DNA from: Macrotis lagotis
Taxonomy: Eukaryota; Chordata; Mammalia; Peramelemorphia; Peramelidae
Assembly (NCBI RefSeq): GCF_037893015.1
Contig: NC_133660.1
Coordinates: forward strand, 165,976,363-166,040,362
DNA length: 64,000 bases
Direction of reading: 5' to 3'
This document shows positions 57,501 to 64,000 of this stretch, piece after piece. Each line of letters begins with the position of its first letter. Position 1 is the stretch's first letter. Under the pieces are notes generated by a model. It searched no databases. It was not told the DNA's origin and saw nothing but the letters and a program-made list of their open reading frames with translations. The translations under genes and the position numbers were made by a program.

Positions 57501-60500
57501 CCAGATGATGTCAAATAGGGTCCCAAAGAGTCAGATATGACTGAAACAACAGTAGTAGGTTAATACTGGAGTATAATCCATTCATTGGTTATCAGTAAGC
57601 CATTTAAGTACTAAATGAAAAAAAATGTTGCTGTTGGATTTTGTTTTCAAGTTTGCTAGGAAGAATTGCACTTAACACCATGTTCTGCTGTATGTAAGAG
57701 GTCACTTTGACACTTAAATAGAAATAGAATTTCATGCCAGACAGAATTACCTATTTCAAAAACCCTAAGATGTGGAGCTATCTTTGAATCTCTGATATAA
57801 ATCCAACTTGGTCACAGTAATTTTTAGATAGGTTACTTGAAGTTTTTTCCCTTCTATATTTTTTCATGCACTATTGGTGAAGTTGTGAACTGAAAAATAG
57901 AACCAACTTTATTGATTGAGTATGTGCATGTCTGTATGCTAAATAACATCCAGTACATAAATAATACATGTAATCAGCAACTGCACTGCTCCCTGGTCCA
58001 GAAACTAATGAACTATGTACAACTAGAAGCTATACTTAAGCCTTGATATGCTGAATGTAAAAGAGAACCAGACAGGAGAGCCAGGCACATTCTTTGTAAT
58101 ATTAATGTTAAAAGAGAATAAGCTCAGAGCAATTCTTATTAGTTTCTTCTAGGCAAGGTCTTCAGAATTAGACTTTCTGGGAAGAGAGTTGTTTAAATTT
58201 TATTTGGGACACTTTAAATAATGCTTACTTATTAAATGTTATTAAATATTTTATTTAAATTCAAAATTTTAATGTGAATAAATTTAATTGAATTAATTTG
58301 TCAAAATTAACATTGAAATATTCAATTGAATGTTATTTGGGAGACTTTTATTTTAGAGAATTTAAATACTAATATTCAGAAGTATCTCTGTTTTTGCAGC
58401 TCTTCCTTTGTCCTTGGTAGGAATGCTCGTTACTCAAGGACTTGTCCATAAAGGTATTTATTTTATTTGGTTATTTAATTCTGGAGTGGCAATATTGGGT
58501 TTTGCAAATTGAAAACTGATTTCTTGAACAGGAATATCTGGATTCAAATCCCTTCTTTGAAACATACTGTCTCTATGACCCTGAACTTAACCTCAGGTGC
58601 TCTAGGGCTGCTGTATTCTTAAGTGGTAGAGATGTTATCAACCAGAAATGACAGAGAAATTTGCTCATAGGAAGCTCCTTGAATCAATGAAATTATAGGT
58701 CCAGGTTCTGTCCCTTTTCCTGCTTCATTCTAAATATTCCACTCTGGGTCTTCTGCATGAGTGACAACACCCTCCCTGTAGGCTGTATTTCTGAAGTGTT
58801 CTAAAAGTCAGAGCCCACTATCTCTACTTTCCTTTCCTTCCTCTTCTCCTTCCCAAATGGACCCTTAAATAGACAGGTTGCTTAAGTGTAAGTGTAAGTG
58901 TAAGAACAACAAAGATGATAAACTAAGCAAGTCACCCATGCATCTTCCAACAGCCTTAGTAACTTGGTCCACGTTGTACTTATTTGAAACTAATAAACTT
59001 TGAACAGGCTTTTAAAAAAATTCTAAATCTCTGTGACTACAGCTAATTTATTCTCCTTTGAATTTGAAAGATATTCCTAAACACTGTAGCTCCATTTATG
59101 AAAGTTTTGCTTCTGCCATATATATGGTGCCCCTCTGGAGTAAGTGCGCCTTTCTGGTTCCTGAAACAGTTATTACTACTCTCCATTTACCTCTCACTCC
59201 ACCTCTTCTTCTGGTTTTTCACTTGACATCTATTTTCTTCTTCACCTTAGGCATTTACCTCCATAGGTGGCAATTAAGGATAGAAGAACTGCTGAGCCCT
59301 GTTTTAATTCATTTTATTAAATTTCATTACACAAAATTGGCCACTACCTCCTACAGTGAGAAAATGTCTTAGTGCATTTTTTTAAGACACCCATTGGGAA
59401 TGATGGCAGCATATTATAATATCTGCAAGAGGCCAAGTAAAACCCAAAGAGCTGACTAAGCTACTTTGAGTCCTGTAAGGTCTTTGTGATAACAATTAGG
59501 TATTCTGAGGTCTTGTTCCAAGTCCAGTTTAAATCAAGATACAGAATGCTTGCTATGAATGAATCAGACCTAGTCAGGCTGGGTAGAGATGAAGGCTACA
59601 TACTTGTGATTTCATTAATATAGGGAACTCCCTCTGTTGATACAGGTTAACAACATATAGTCTTAAAAAGCTATCTAGAGCACAAAAGCAGCTGAATGAT
59701 TTGTTCAGGGTCATACTATGTCAGAGACAGGATTTGGAGCCAAATCTATGTGGTTCTGATACCCTGGGGCTCTGGGCATCATATGACACAAATAAACTCT
59801 CTATTCAGAAGTTCTTAATCTTTTTGGTGTTCCGGGTCTCTTTTATACATAAAATATATAAAATTCTAAAAGAAATCTATTAAATTGAAATAAAAATGTA
59901 ATTTCCTCCATCCAATAAAGGCCCTGAAATCTATTCATGGACCTTTTGCAGGGGTCCATGAGCTCTGGATTAAGAACTTAGCATTCCGAAATGATGCAGG
60001 CTGAATATGTTGTGAAAACTCAGAATGGTCAGGTTGCTTACCTGGGAACTATATATTTTTGAACTGTGTCCAAATTTGATTTTTTTTTACTGACCTTAGA
60101 TAAGGTTCTGAGTTATCTGTTAGATCTAACTACAAAGTTGATACTCATTTCAACTTGGGTGTCTGAGTAGCAAATTTTGAGGTAGCTTTATCAGTATATT
60201 CATCTCAATGAATCATATCAGAGGTATTTTTTCATGGAATTGTAAATGAACTAAATTAATGTTCAAATTTTCTTGATTTTGTGAATCTAGATTACTTACA
60301 GACTGAAATAATTTATCATTCTATATTCAATTATTCCTTAGGTTATTTAGCATCAAACCCAAGATTTGGATCATTGCCAAAAGTAGCACGTAAGTCTTAA
60401 AAGCTAATTGAAAAAAGAATCAAGTTAAGGGGGTGATTATACCATCAATAAGCATTTATTAAATGCCAGGACATGCTAAGCACTAGAGATACAAAGATAG

Positions 60501-61357
60501 TCAAAAACATGATTTGTGACTTCGAGAAGCTTATATTCTAGGATGCAAATGTTAGTCATCTCAGAAGGAAGTAGCCTTTTAGCAGTGACTTCTGTTCTTC
60601 CACCATCTTTAGGAAGCATTTCCCAGTTGTTTAGGTGGGGTTTGAGTTGACTCTTGAAGGAGCTAGGAGATGGAGGTGAGGAGGGAGAATATTTCATTCC
60701 TAGGGAAAGATCCAAAGTTAGAGAATAGAGTATCGTTAGATGAGGCACAACAAATCAGACTGATGTAGTTGAATAGGAGCATGTGTAGGAGGAAAGTTCA
60801 AGAAGGCTAGAAAGATAGGAAGGGGCAAGGTTTTGAAGAACTTTAAGTGTCAAAGAGAAAATTTTATATTTTATGCTGGGTGCAACTGCAGATTATTGAG
60901 TAGGAATAGGGGGATGACCTAATCAGATCTAGAGGAATATTTACATTCTATTGGGGGAGGCATCAAATATATCTATAAGTGATGTTGAAGTTTGACCTTT
61001 GTTCTTGAAAAAGACTATGATATCATTGAGATGATGCCATGACAAACAAGTGAATTAGATTCGAGTGAAGGGGTGCTCTGCTAAGTCACCAATCTCACTT
61101 TCTTCTTCAGAGCCATTTCCTCCATGGCCAGATATGAACAGGACTGGGGATAATCCTGAATGCAAAGCAATCTGGATTAAATGACTTCTCAAAGGTCTCA
61201 CAGCTAATAAGAGTCAAGTGTCTGGCGTTGGATTTGAACTCAAGTACTCTTGACTCCAGGGCTGGTGCTCTATCCACAGTACCACCTAGCTGTTCCACAT
61301 CTATAGAGTCTATAGAATAAAGGAAAAGTAAATAGAATAGTGTTGGGGGAGAGAGAC

Positions 61358-61414
<57 letters not shown>

Positions 61415-63493
61415 TAGTAATTGGTGGAACTGGGAAAGAAGGTATTTTCTTGTGCCATGTCTTGAAGGAAGTAAGAAAGGAATGCATTGAAGCTATGGGG
61501 GATGAGGATGAAGAAAAAAACATTCATTCAACATGACAGACACTAGGTTCTGGGGATACAATACAAACAAGCAAGGTAGTTCTGCCCTCAAGGAACTTAT
61601 ATATGAGTGTCAGAGGAAGGACAGTTTGGTAGCCATTCAAAACAGAAAAATTCAGCAAAAATATATCACAGGCAGTCCTCAGGTTCTGAGGGCTTTCTGC
61701 TTTTCTAGTTATTGTCAAATTAAAACTAAAAATTTCTGGATACTGTCTACTAAAAGTGTGAATTTCTTTTCTTGTTGCCTTTACCCATGTGTTTAGGAGT
61801 TTTAATAGCATCCCAATAGTAAGAAGAGCTTAAATTTTACAAATGTTATCTCATTGGATCCCAATCCTGTGGGGTGGCTGTTTTAGCAACCCTGCTTTAT
61901 TGATAAAGAAACTGAGGCAATTTGAAGTTAAGTGACATGCCCAGGGTCACATAACTAGTAAGTGTCTAAGGTTGTATTTGAACTCAGGTCTTCCTGATTC
62001 CAGAACCAGTGATCTGTATACTACAACACCAAGCTATCTGGTTATGGCAATCCAACTACATGTAATCTCTAGGAATGTAGTATATATGAATGTGGGGACT
62101 AATTGGGATATATTTAATACAGATTGTGTATGAATCCCTAACTCTAGAAACAATGATCTCTAACAAAAATAATTTCAATAATACTCTGTAATCAAACCTA
62201 AATATCAGAAGTAGAAATAATACAGGGAAAATAGGGGAAAAATTCATTTCCAAACCATGTTGGCTGTGTTCTAGTCTTCCCCCTCCTCCCACTAGAATTT
62301 GGATTTTGTCCCACTGGGATCCAGGTTCTGAGAGATGAGTTGTTACCTTTATTTTTTAATGCTATTTTATTTTTTTCCAAATACATACAAAGATAATTTT
62401 CAACATTCAAAATTCATCTGTTTGTAAGGTTTGATTTCTACATTTTTCTACTTCTTTCCTTCCCTCCCCCCTGTAATCTGATATAGGCTGTACATGTATA
62501 ACCATGTTTAACATATTTCCATATTAGTCATATTGTGATATAATCAGAAATAAAGGGAAAAAACATGAGAAAGAAAAAATAAAGCAAGTTTTAAAAAGTA
62601 AAAATAGTAGGCTTTTGTCTGCATTCAGACTCTACATTTTTTCTTTTGGATATACACCATACCTTTCCTAAAACCAGACCTCCATCTCCTGTAGTATCCT
62701 TGCTCTACTTTCCAATACTAGCTCCCTTTTATATGCTGTCTTTCCATAAGGTTAAGAGCAAGGTCTGTTTTATTTATTTGCATTTATATCTCCAGAACTT
62801 AGCATACTGTCTGGCATATTAATACCTGCTTTTTCTTTTCTTCATTTATATTGGGAAATGGGCTCCCTTTCCCCTATGTTGCTGTGACTTCCCTTCAGCT
62901 AGTGTAAGCAAAAACCATCCTCACCCTTTTAAATTCATGAAAAAGGCCTTCCTCTTTTCTCAGGATTATTAGGCACCCAGTGATGTGGAGGCTACACTTG
63001 AGTGGAGATCATAGATGACCAAAAGCAAAGTAATACTTCCTCTCCCAGAAGAAAGTACTGTTCTGGAAGTGATACTCTCACCTCAGCTGGCCCAGAGCTG
63101 TAGCTGGAACAAGCCATCTCTTTACCACCCTTCTCTGACCCCCTCAGCTATTACTACTACCATTCAAACTCTCAAGAAAATTCAATTTCTTGTTTTTTTC
63201 TGTATCTAAATAAACTTTGATAATAAATGCATTTGTAGGAGGCTTTGTAAATCAGTTTCTTAAAGAAATGATAATTGCCTCTGATTTAAAGCTGTATATA
63301 GGTAATCATTGGATGAGAAGTCTCAATGTTGTCAATTTTTAACAAAGGCTGACATTTTATAATCTGCTTTTACAGTTGCTGGTATCTTAGGATTTGGCTT
63401 GGGAAAGGTGTCATACATAGGAGCATGCCAGAATAAATTTCACACCATAGATTTCGAACTCCGTGGGGCAGGTTTTGGTCCAGGCCATAATAG
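48463..63493 (+). CDS. OCIAD2: OCIAD2, OCIA domain-containing protein 2 (partial, 5 coding exons)
   Basis: Joined exons 48463-48525, 56037-56133, 58400-58453, 60342-60389 and 63376-63493 give 380 coding bases (about 127 residues) with no stop. Recognised from strings such as LLFCPKSKVHIHRGEISKI, CKEESFWKR, SLVGMLVTQGLV, FGSLPKVA, GFGLGKVSYIG and LRGAGFGPGHNR, which match mammalian OCIAD2 closely. The OCIA domain covers most of it. Two hydrophobic segments (about residues 55-69 and 86-104) fit a small membrane-associated protein. The family is known at mitochondria and endosomes, and OCIAD2 has been linked to gamma-secretase and STAT3 activity. Human OCIAD2 has 154 residues, so about 26 C-terminal residues and the stop lie off the right edge. 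The N-terminus is one residue shorter than human. Confidence 0.95.
48740..49100 (+). repeat. Family A repeat traces in intron 2
   Basis: 48740-48865 begins TAATAAGTACCTTCTATGTGC and continues CCTTGCCTTCAGGGATC, the family A start. 48960-49100 has weaker traces. Confidence 0.5.
49101..49745. other. Unassigned intron 2 sequence
   Basis: No repeat or exon recognised. The 69-codon ORF at 49276-49485 has no known motif. Confidence 0.4.
49754..50518 (-). mobile_element. Candidate solo ERV LTR, antisense in intron 2
   Basis: About 765 bp with TG...CA ends on the minus strand (TGGGTACAG ... GAACCACA). It has a TATA-like GTATATGAG (near 50218-50225), an ATTAAA signal (49816-49821 as TTTAAT) and a U5-like tail. 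GC content is above its surroundings. The R/U3 part holds a direct repeat (49974-50022 and 50067-50115, about 84% alike). No flanking internal viral genes and no clear target-site duplication were found, so it would be an old solo LTR if real. Confidence 0.5.
50875..51000 (-). repeat. MIR-like fragment
   Basis: Minus-strand traces: AAGTGACATTTCTAGTGGTC, GGACTTGAATCCAGATCTTCC. Confidence 0.55.
51165..51315 (-). repeat. SINE, tRNA-derived
   Basis: Minus-strand: poly(T), GGAGGCAATCAGGTTTAAGC, AACTTGCCCAGAGTTACAC, ending TACTACCTAACTGTCCCC. More diverged than the WSINE1-type copies. Confidence 0.82.
51316..52065. other. Unassigned intron 2 sequence
   Basis: No exon or repeat recognised. Confidence 0.4.
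52070..52175 (+). repeat. SINE/MIR-like fragment
   Basis: Plus-strand: CTGAGCCAGGAAGACCTGGG, CAAGTCACTTAACCTCTGAG. Confidence 0.65.
52176..52680. other. Unassigned intron 2 sequence
   Basis: No exon or repeat recognised. Confidence 0.4.
52690..53073 (-). repeat. Mar1-like SINE with a nested younger SINE
   Basis: Minus-strand Mar1-like SINE: TTCATTTAGTCACATCTGAC, GATATTGGAGTAGTTTGC, resuming 52915-53058 with AACTAAGGCAAACAGAGGC, GGATCACACAGCTAGTAC. Between about 52790 and 52912 a second minus-strand SINE (GGTTAAGTGACTTGCCCAAG ... TGCCACTTAACTGCCCC) splits it. Confidence 0.78.
53074..54202 (-). mobile_element. 5'-truncated L1 in intron 2
   Basis: Minus-strand L1 3' end with a perfect 15-bp duplication TAGCTATTGTTTCTT (53059-53073 and 54203-54217). 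Contains the whole 3' UTR, with TTTTATTTTCCAATTACATG near its tail, up to GAGACCTTTATCTGAACCCC at the truncation point. It landed at the end of the Mar1-like SINE. Confidence 0.93.
54218..54683 (-). mobile_element. Old L1 fragment, minus
   Basis: Divergent L1 3' region: CATTTCCCCAATCAATGGATCC, CAAAATTTTTTCACATTTATTC, TAATTTGGTTAAGAATTCC. It meets an opposed L1 fragment at 54684. Confidence 0.65.
54685..55330 (+). mobile_element. Old L1 fragment, plus
   Basis: Plus-strand L1: ATGGATAATTTTGATTACATT, AACCATTCTCTAATTGATAAG, GTACCACTTCATATCTATC, GCAAATAATTGGAAATCGAAG. It ends near the 3' UTR segment CATCAATTGAGG. Confidence 0.8.
55355..55830. repeat. MIR-like, L1 RT and THER1-like pieces
   Basis: 55355-55445: minus MIR-like (GAGAGGTTAAATGATTTGCC). 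55488-55582: minus-strand L1 RT-region fragment (GATATAAATCCAACTTGGTC). 55585-55830: plus THER1/MIR-like SINE (CAGACAGCTAGGTAGTGCAG, AATAAATGCTTCTTCCC). Confidence 0.65.
56037..56133 (+). CDS. OCIAD2: OCIAD2 exon 3: residues 22-53
   Basis: Acceptor TTTTTTTGCAG|AG at 56036/56037; donor AGAG|GTATTT at 56133/56134, ending in phase 1. Encodes the CPKSK...HIHRGEISKIIREC...ESFWKR block, the most characteristic part of the OCIA domain before the first hydrophobic segment. Confidence 0.97.
56134..57000. other. Intron 3, unassigned part
   Basis: No further exon or repeat recognised apart from weak MIR-like traces at about 56695-56880. Confidence 0.4.
57020..57270 (+). repeat. L2-like 3' end, split by a SINE
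   Basis: Plus-strand L2-type tail: CCCCAGTGCTTGCCTGGCAC, interrupted, then GATAAATGCTTGTTAATTTAA after 57242. Confidence 0.7.
57095..57227 (-). repeat. WSINE1-type SINE in intron 3
   Basis: Minus-strand copy with a 15-bp duplication ACATAATAAGCTCTT at 57080-57094 and 57228-57242. A deletion near its head (CTCCTGTGCCACC) removes about 15 bases. Confidence 0.92.
57450..57565 (+). repeat. Mar1-like SINE, 3' half
   Basis: Plus-strand: GGAGAAGGAAATGGCAAACAC, TCCCAAAGAGTCAGATATGAC. Confidence 0.75.
57775..57893. repeat. Mosaic duplicate of two intron 2 segments
   Basis: 57775-57862 nearly repeats 55488-55582 (about 95% by eye). 57864-57893 is identical over 30 bases to 55075-55104. The two sources derive from L1 fragments of opposite orientation and appear here adjacent and in reversed order. 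Confidence 0.75.
57900..58395. other. Intron 3, unassigned AT-rich part
   Basis: 58200-58380 is very AT-rich with repeated AATTGAAT/ATTAAAT-like words. No exon recognised before the acceptor at 58399. Confidence 0.45.
58400..58453 (+). CDS. OCIAD2: OCIAD2 exon 4: residues 54-71
   Basis: Acceptor TTTTTGCAG|CT at 58399/58400; donor AAAG|GTATTT at 58453/58454, phase 1. Encodes ALPLSLVGMLVTQGLVHK, the first hydrophobic segment. Only 54 bp, so easily missed by ORF-based search. Confidence 0.97.
58883..58904 (+). repeat. Short (TAAGTG)n hexamer repeat
   Basis: Three to four tandem TAAGTG units in intron 4. Confidence 0.85.
58905..60335. other. Intron 4, largely unassigned
   Basis: A minus MIR-like trace lies at 59695-59775 (GATTTGTTCAGGGTCATAC). 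The 104-codon ORF at 59058-59372 has a hydrophobic segment but no known motif. Confidence 0.4.
60342..60389 (+). CDS. OCIAD2: OCIAD2 exon 5: residues 72-87
   Basis: Acceptor TTCCTTAG|GT at 60341/60342; donor GCAC|GTAAGT at 60389/60390, phase 1. Encodes GYLASNPRFGSLPKVA. At 48 bp it is the smallest coding exon; skipping it would keep the frame. Confidence 0.97.
60435..60960 (+). repeat. Family A repeat in intron 5
   Basis: Plus-orientation copy: CATTTATTAAATGCCAGGAC, GAGCTAGGAGATGGAGGTG, GAAAGATAGGAAGGGGCAAGG, TGAGTAGGAATAGGGGGATG. Confidence 0.7.
60990..61302 (-). repeat. Long-type SINE
   Basis: Minus-strand: CTTTGTTCTTGAAAAAGAC, GGTGCTCTGCTAAGTCACC, ending CCACCTAGCTGTTCC. Confidence 0.88.
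61349..61412 (+). repeat. (GA)n microsatellite
   Basis: Mostly perfect GA dinucleotide repeat with short GACA interruptions at the 5' side. Confidence 0.97.
61515..61620 (+). repeat. Family A repeat trace
   Basis: GACACTAGGTTCTGGGGATAC then CTGCCCTCAAGGAACTTATA. Confidence 0.55.
61815..62040 (-). repeat. MIR/THER1-like SINE
   Basis: Minus-strand: TGTTATCTCATTGGATCCC, TTGATAAAGAAACTGAGGC, AGTGACATGCCCAGGGTC, CACCAAGCTATCTG. Confidence 0.78.
62340..62645 (-). mobile_element. L1 3' end in intron 5
   Basis: Plus strand shows TTTTATTTTTTTCCAAATACATAC, CATGTTTAACATATTTCC, and purine-rich sequence to about 62640: an L1 tail in minus orientation, 5'-truncated. Confidence 0.8.
62745..62835 (+). repeat. 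L2-like 3' end
   Basis: AGAGCAAGGTCTGTTTTATTT, TCTCCAGAACTTAGCATACTG. Confidence 0.6.
62840..63370. other. Intron 5, unassigned part
   Basis: No exon or repeat recognised before the acceptor at 63375. A 64-codon ORF at 63015-63209 has no known motif. Confidence 0.4.
63376..63493 (+). CDS. OCIAD2: OCIAD2 exon 6: residues 88-127
   Basis: Acceptor TTTTACAG|TT at 63375/63376; donor AATAG|GTAAGT at 63493/63494, phase 2. Encodes LAGILGFGLGKVSYIG, a cysteine-containing ACQNKFH segment, and ELRGAGFGPGHNR. The glycine-rich hydrophobic run is the second membrane-like segment. The next exon is outside the window. Confidence 0.97.
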
Positions 63494-63739
63494 GTAAGTA
63501 GTCTATCCTAATGAGGATAAGTACTGGAAGAGAGAAGTAATTAGGGTGGCAAGAATTAAGTGAAAATTCACTTATCTTGCAGTTTCTCAAATGCAGACCA
63601 CCAAAGGTCTGGCTAAGTCTAGATTGATCTAGCCTACATTTTCTATAAGACTTCTAGTCTCCACTTTCCTCTTAATAGTTCCCTGACTGCTTGAAAATTG
63701 AGAGCCTCTAATAATACATTTCCTACTACTTGAATATAC

Positions 63740-63900
63740 ATTTATTTCTTTATATCAACCCTATGAGGTAGACAGACAATAGCATTATTCCCCTTTTACA
63801 GTTGAGGAAAATGAAGCAAAGGAACTGTCATTTTTCAGTGGTCACTGAAACAAACTAAAGCACAGAAATTCTGACTTCTAGCACAGTAAGGGTTTTTCCC
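63740..63900 (-). repeat. MIR-like fragment in intron 6
   Basis: Minus-strand: CAACCCTATGAGGTAGACAG, CCCCTTTTACAGTTGAGG. Confidence 0.6.
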
Positions 63901-64000
63901 TTTTAGCTCTGTTTTTGAGTTGAATCTCCCTATCTCACCCAGACTGGAAGCTTAGTTGCCATACATGGGCTGATTCCCACACTGTTTAACACTGGAGCTT

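Noticed and set aside
1..64000. tRNA genes suggested by SINE heads (GGTTCAAATCC box B-like motif)
   Set aside because: Every instance lies inside a SINE body with an A-rich or trinucleotide tail. These are tRNA-derived SINE promoters, not functional tRNA genes.

Overview
This is a vertebrate, almost certainly marsupial, genomic window. It is AT-rich and packed with retrotransposons. It carries many copies of a tRNA-derived SINE found in Australian marsupials (WSINE1-type: a GGCTAGGTGGCGCAGTGGAT head, then a 'CTTAATAATTACCTAGCTGTGTGG' style body and an A-rich tail). It also has older Mar1-like and MIR/THER1-like SINEs, L2-type tails and large amounts of marsupial L1. The abundance of near-identical WSINE1-type copies with intact target-site duplications suggests a dasyurid-like Australian marsupial. 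The species is inferred, not proven.

One protein-coding gene is supported: OCIAD2 (OCIA domain-containing protein 2), plus strand, spread over the right third. A CpG island at about 41.85-42.78 kb is the likely promoter with a non-coding first exon. Coding exons lie at 48463-48525, 56037-56133, 58400-58453, 60342-60389 and 63376-63493, all with GT-AG boundaries and compatible phases. They encode residues 1 to about 127 of an expected ~153. The last exon and stop lie beyond the right edge.

Positions 1-41.8 kb look intergenic. No real gene was recognised there. The long ORFs are L1 fragments, antisense shadows of L1, microsatellite translations or chance. Layout: L1 5' end with ORF1 (0.13-1.9 kb, minus); SINE and old-repeat mosaic (2-8 kb); a three-level nest, old repeat > SINE > 2.6-kb L1 (8.15-11.3 kb); more SINE/L1 (12-20.7 kb); a second nest, L1 > ORF1-only L1-like element with two SINE-derived modules (22-25.8 kb); old L1 (26.5-28.2 kb); microsatellite cluster (28.6-29.3 kb); sparse repeats and unassigned sequence (29.3-41 kb). 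The introns of OCIAD2 are also repeat-rich: L1, a candidate minus-strand ERV LTR in intron 2, and SINEs.

No new gene system was found. The observations most worth following are the reconstructable insertion nests, the chimeric ORF1-only element, and a small mosaic local duplication flanking OCIAD2 exon 3.
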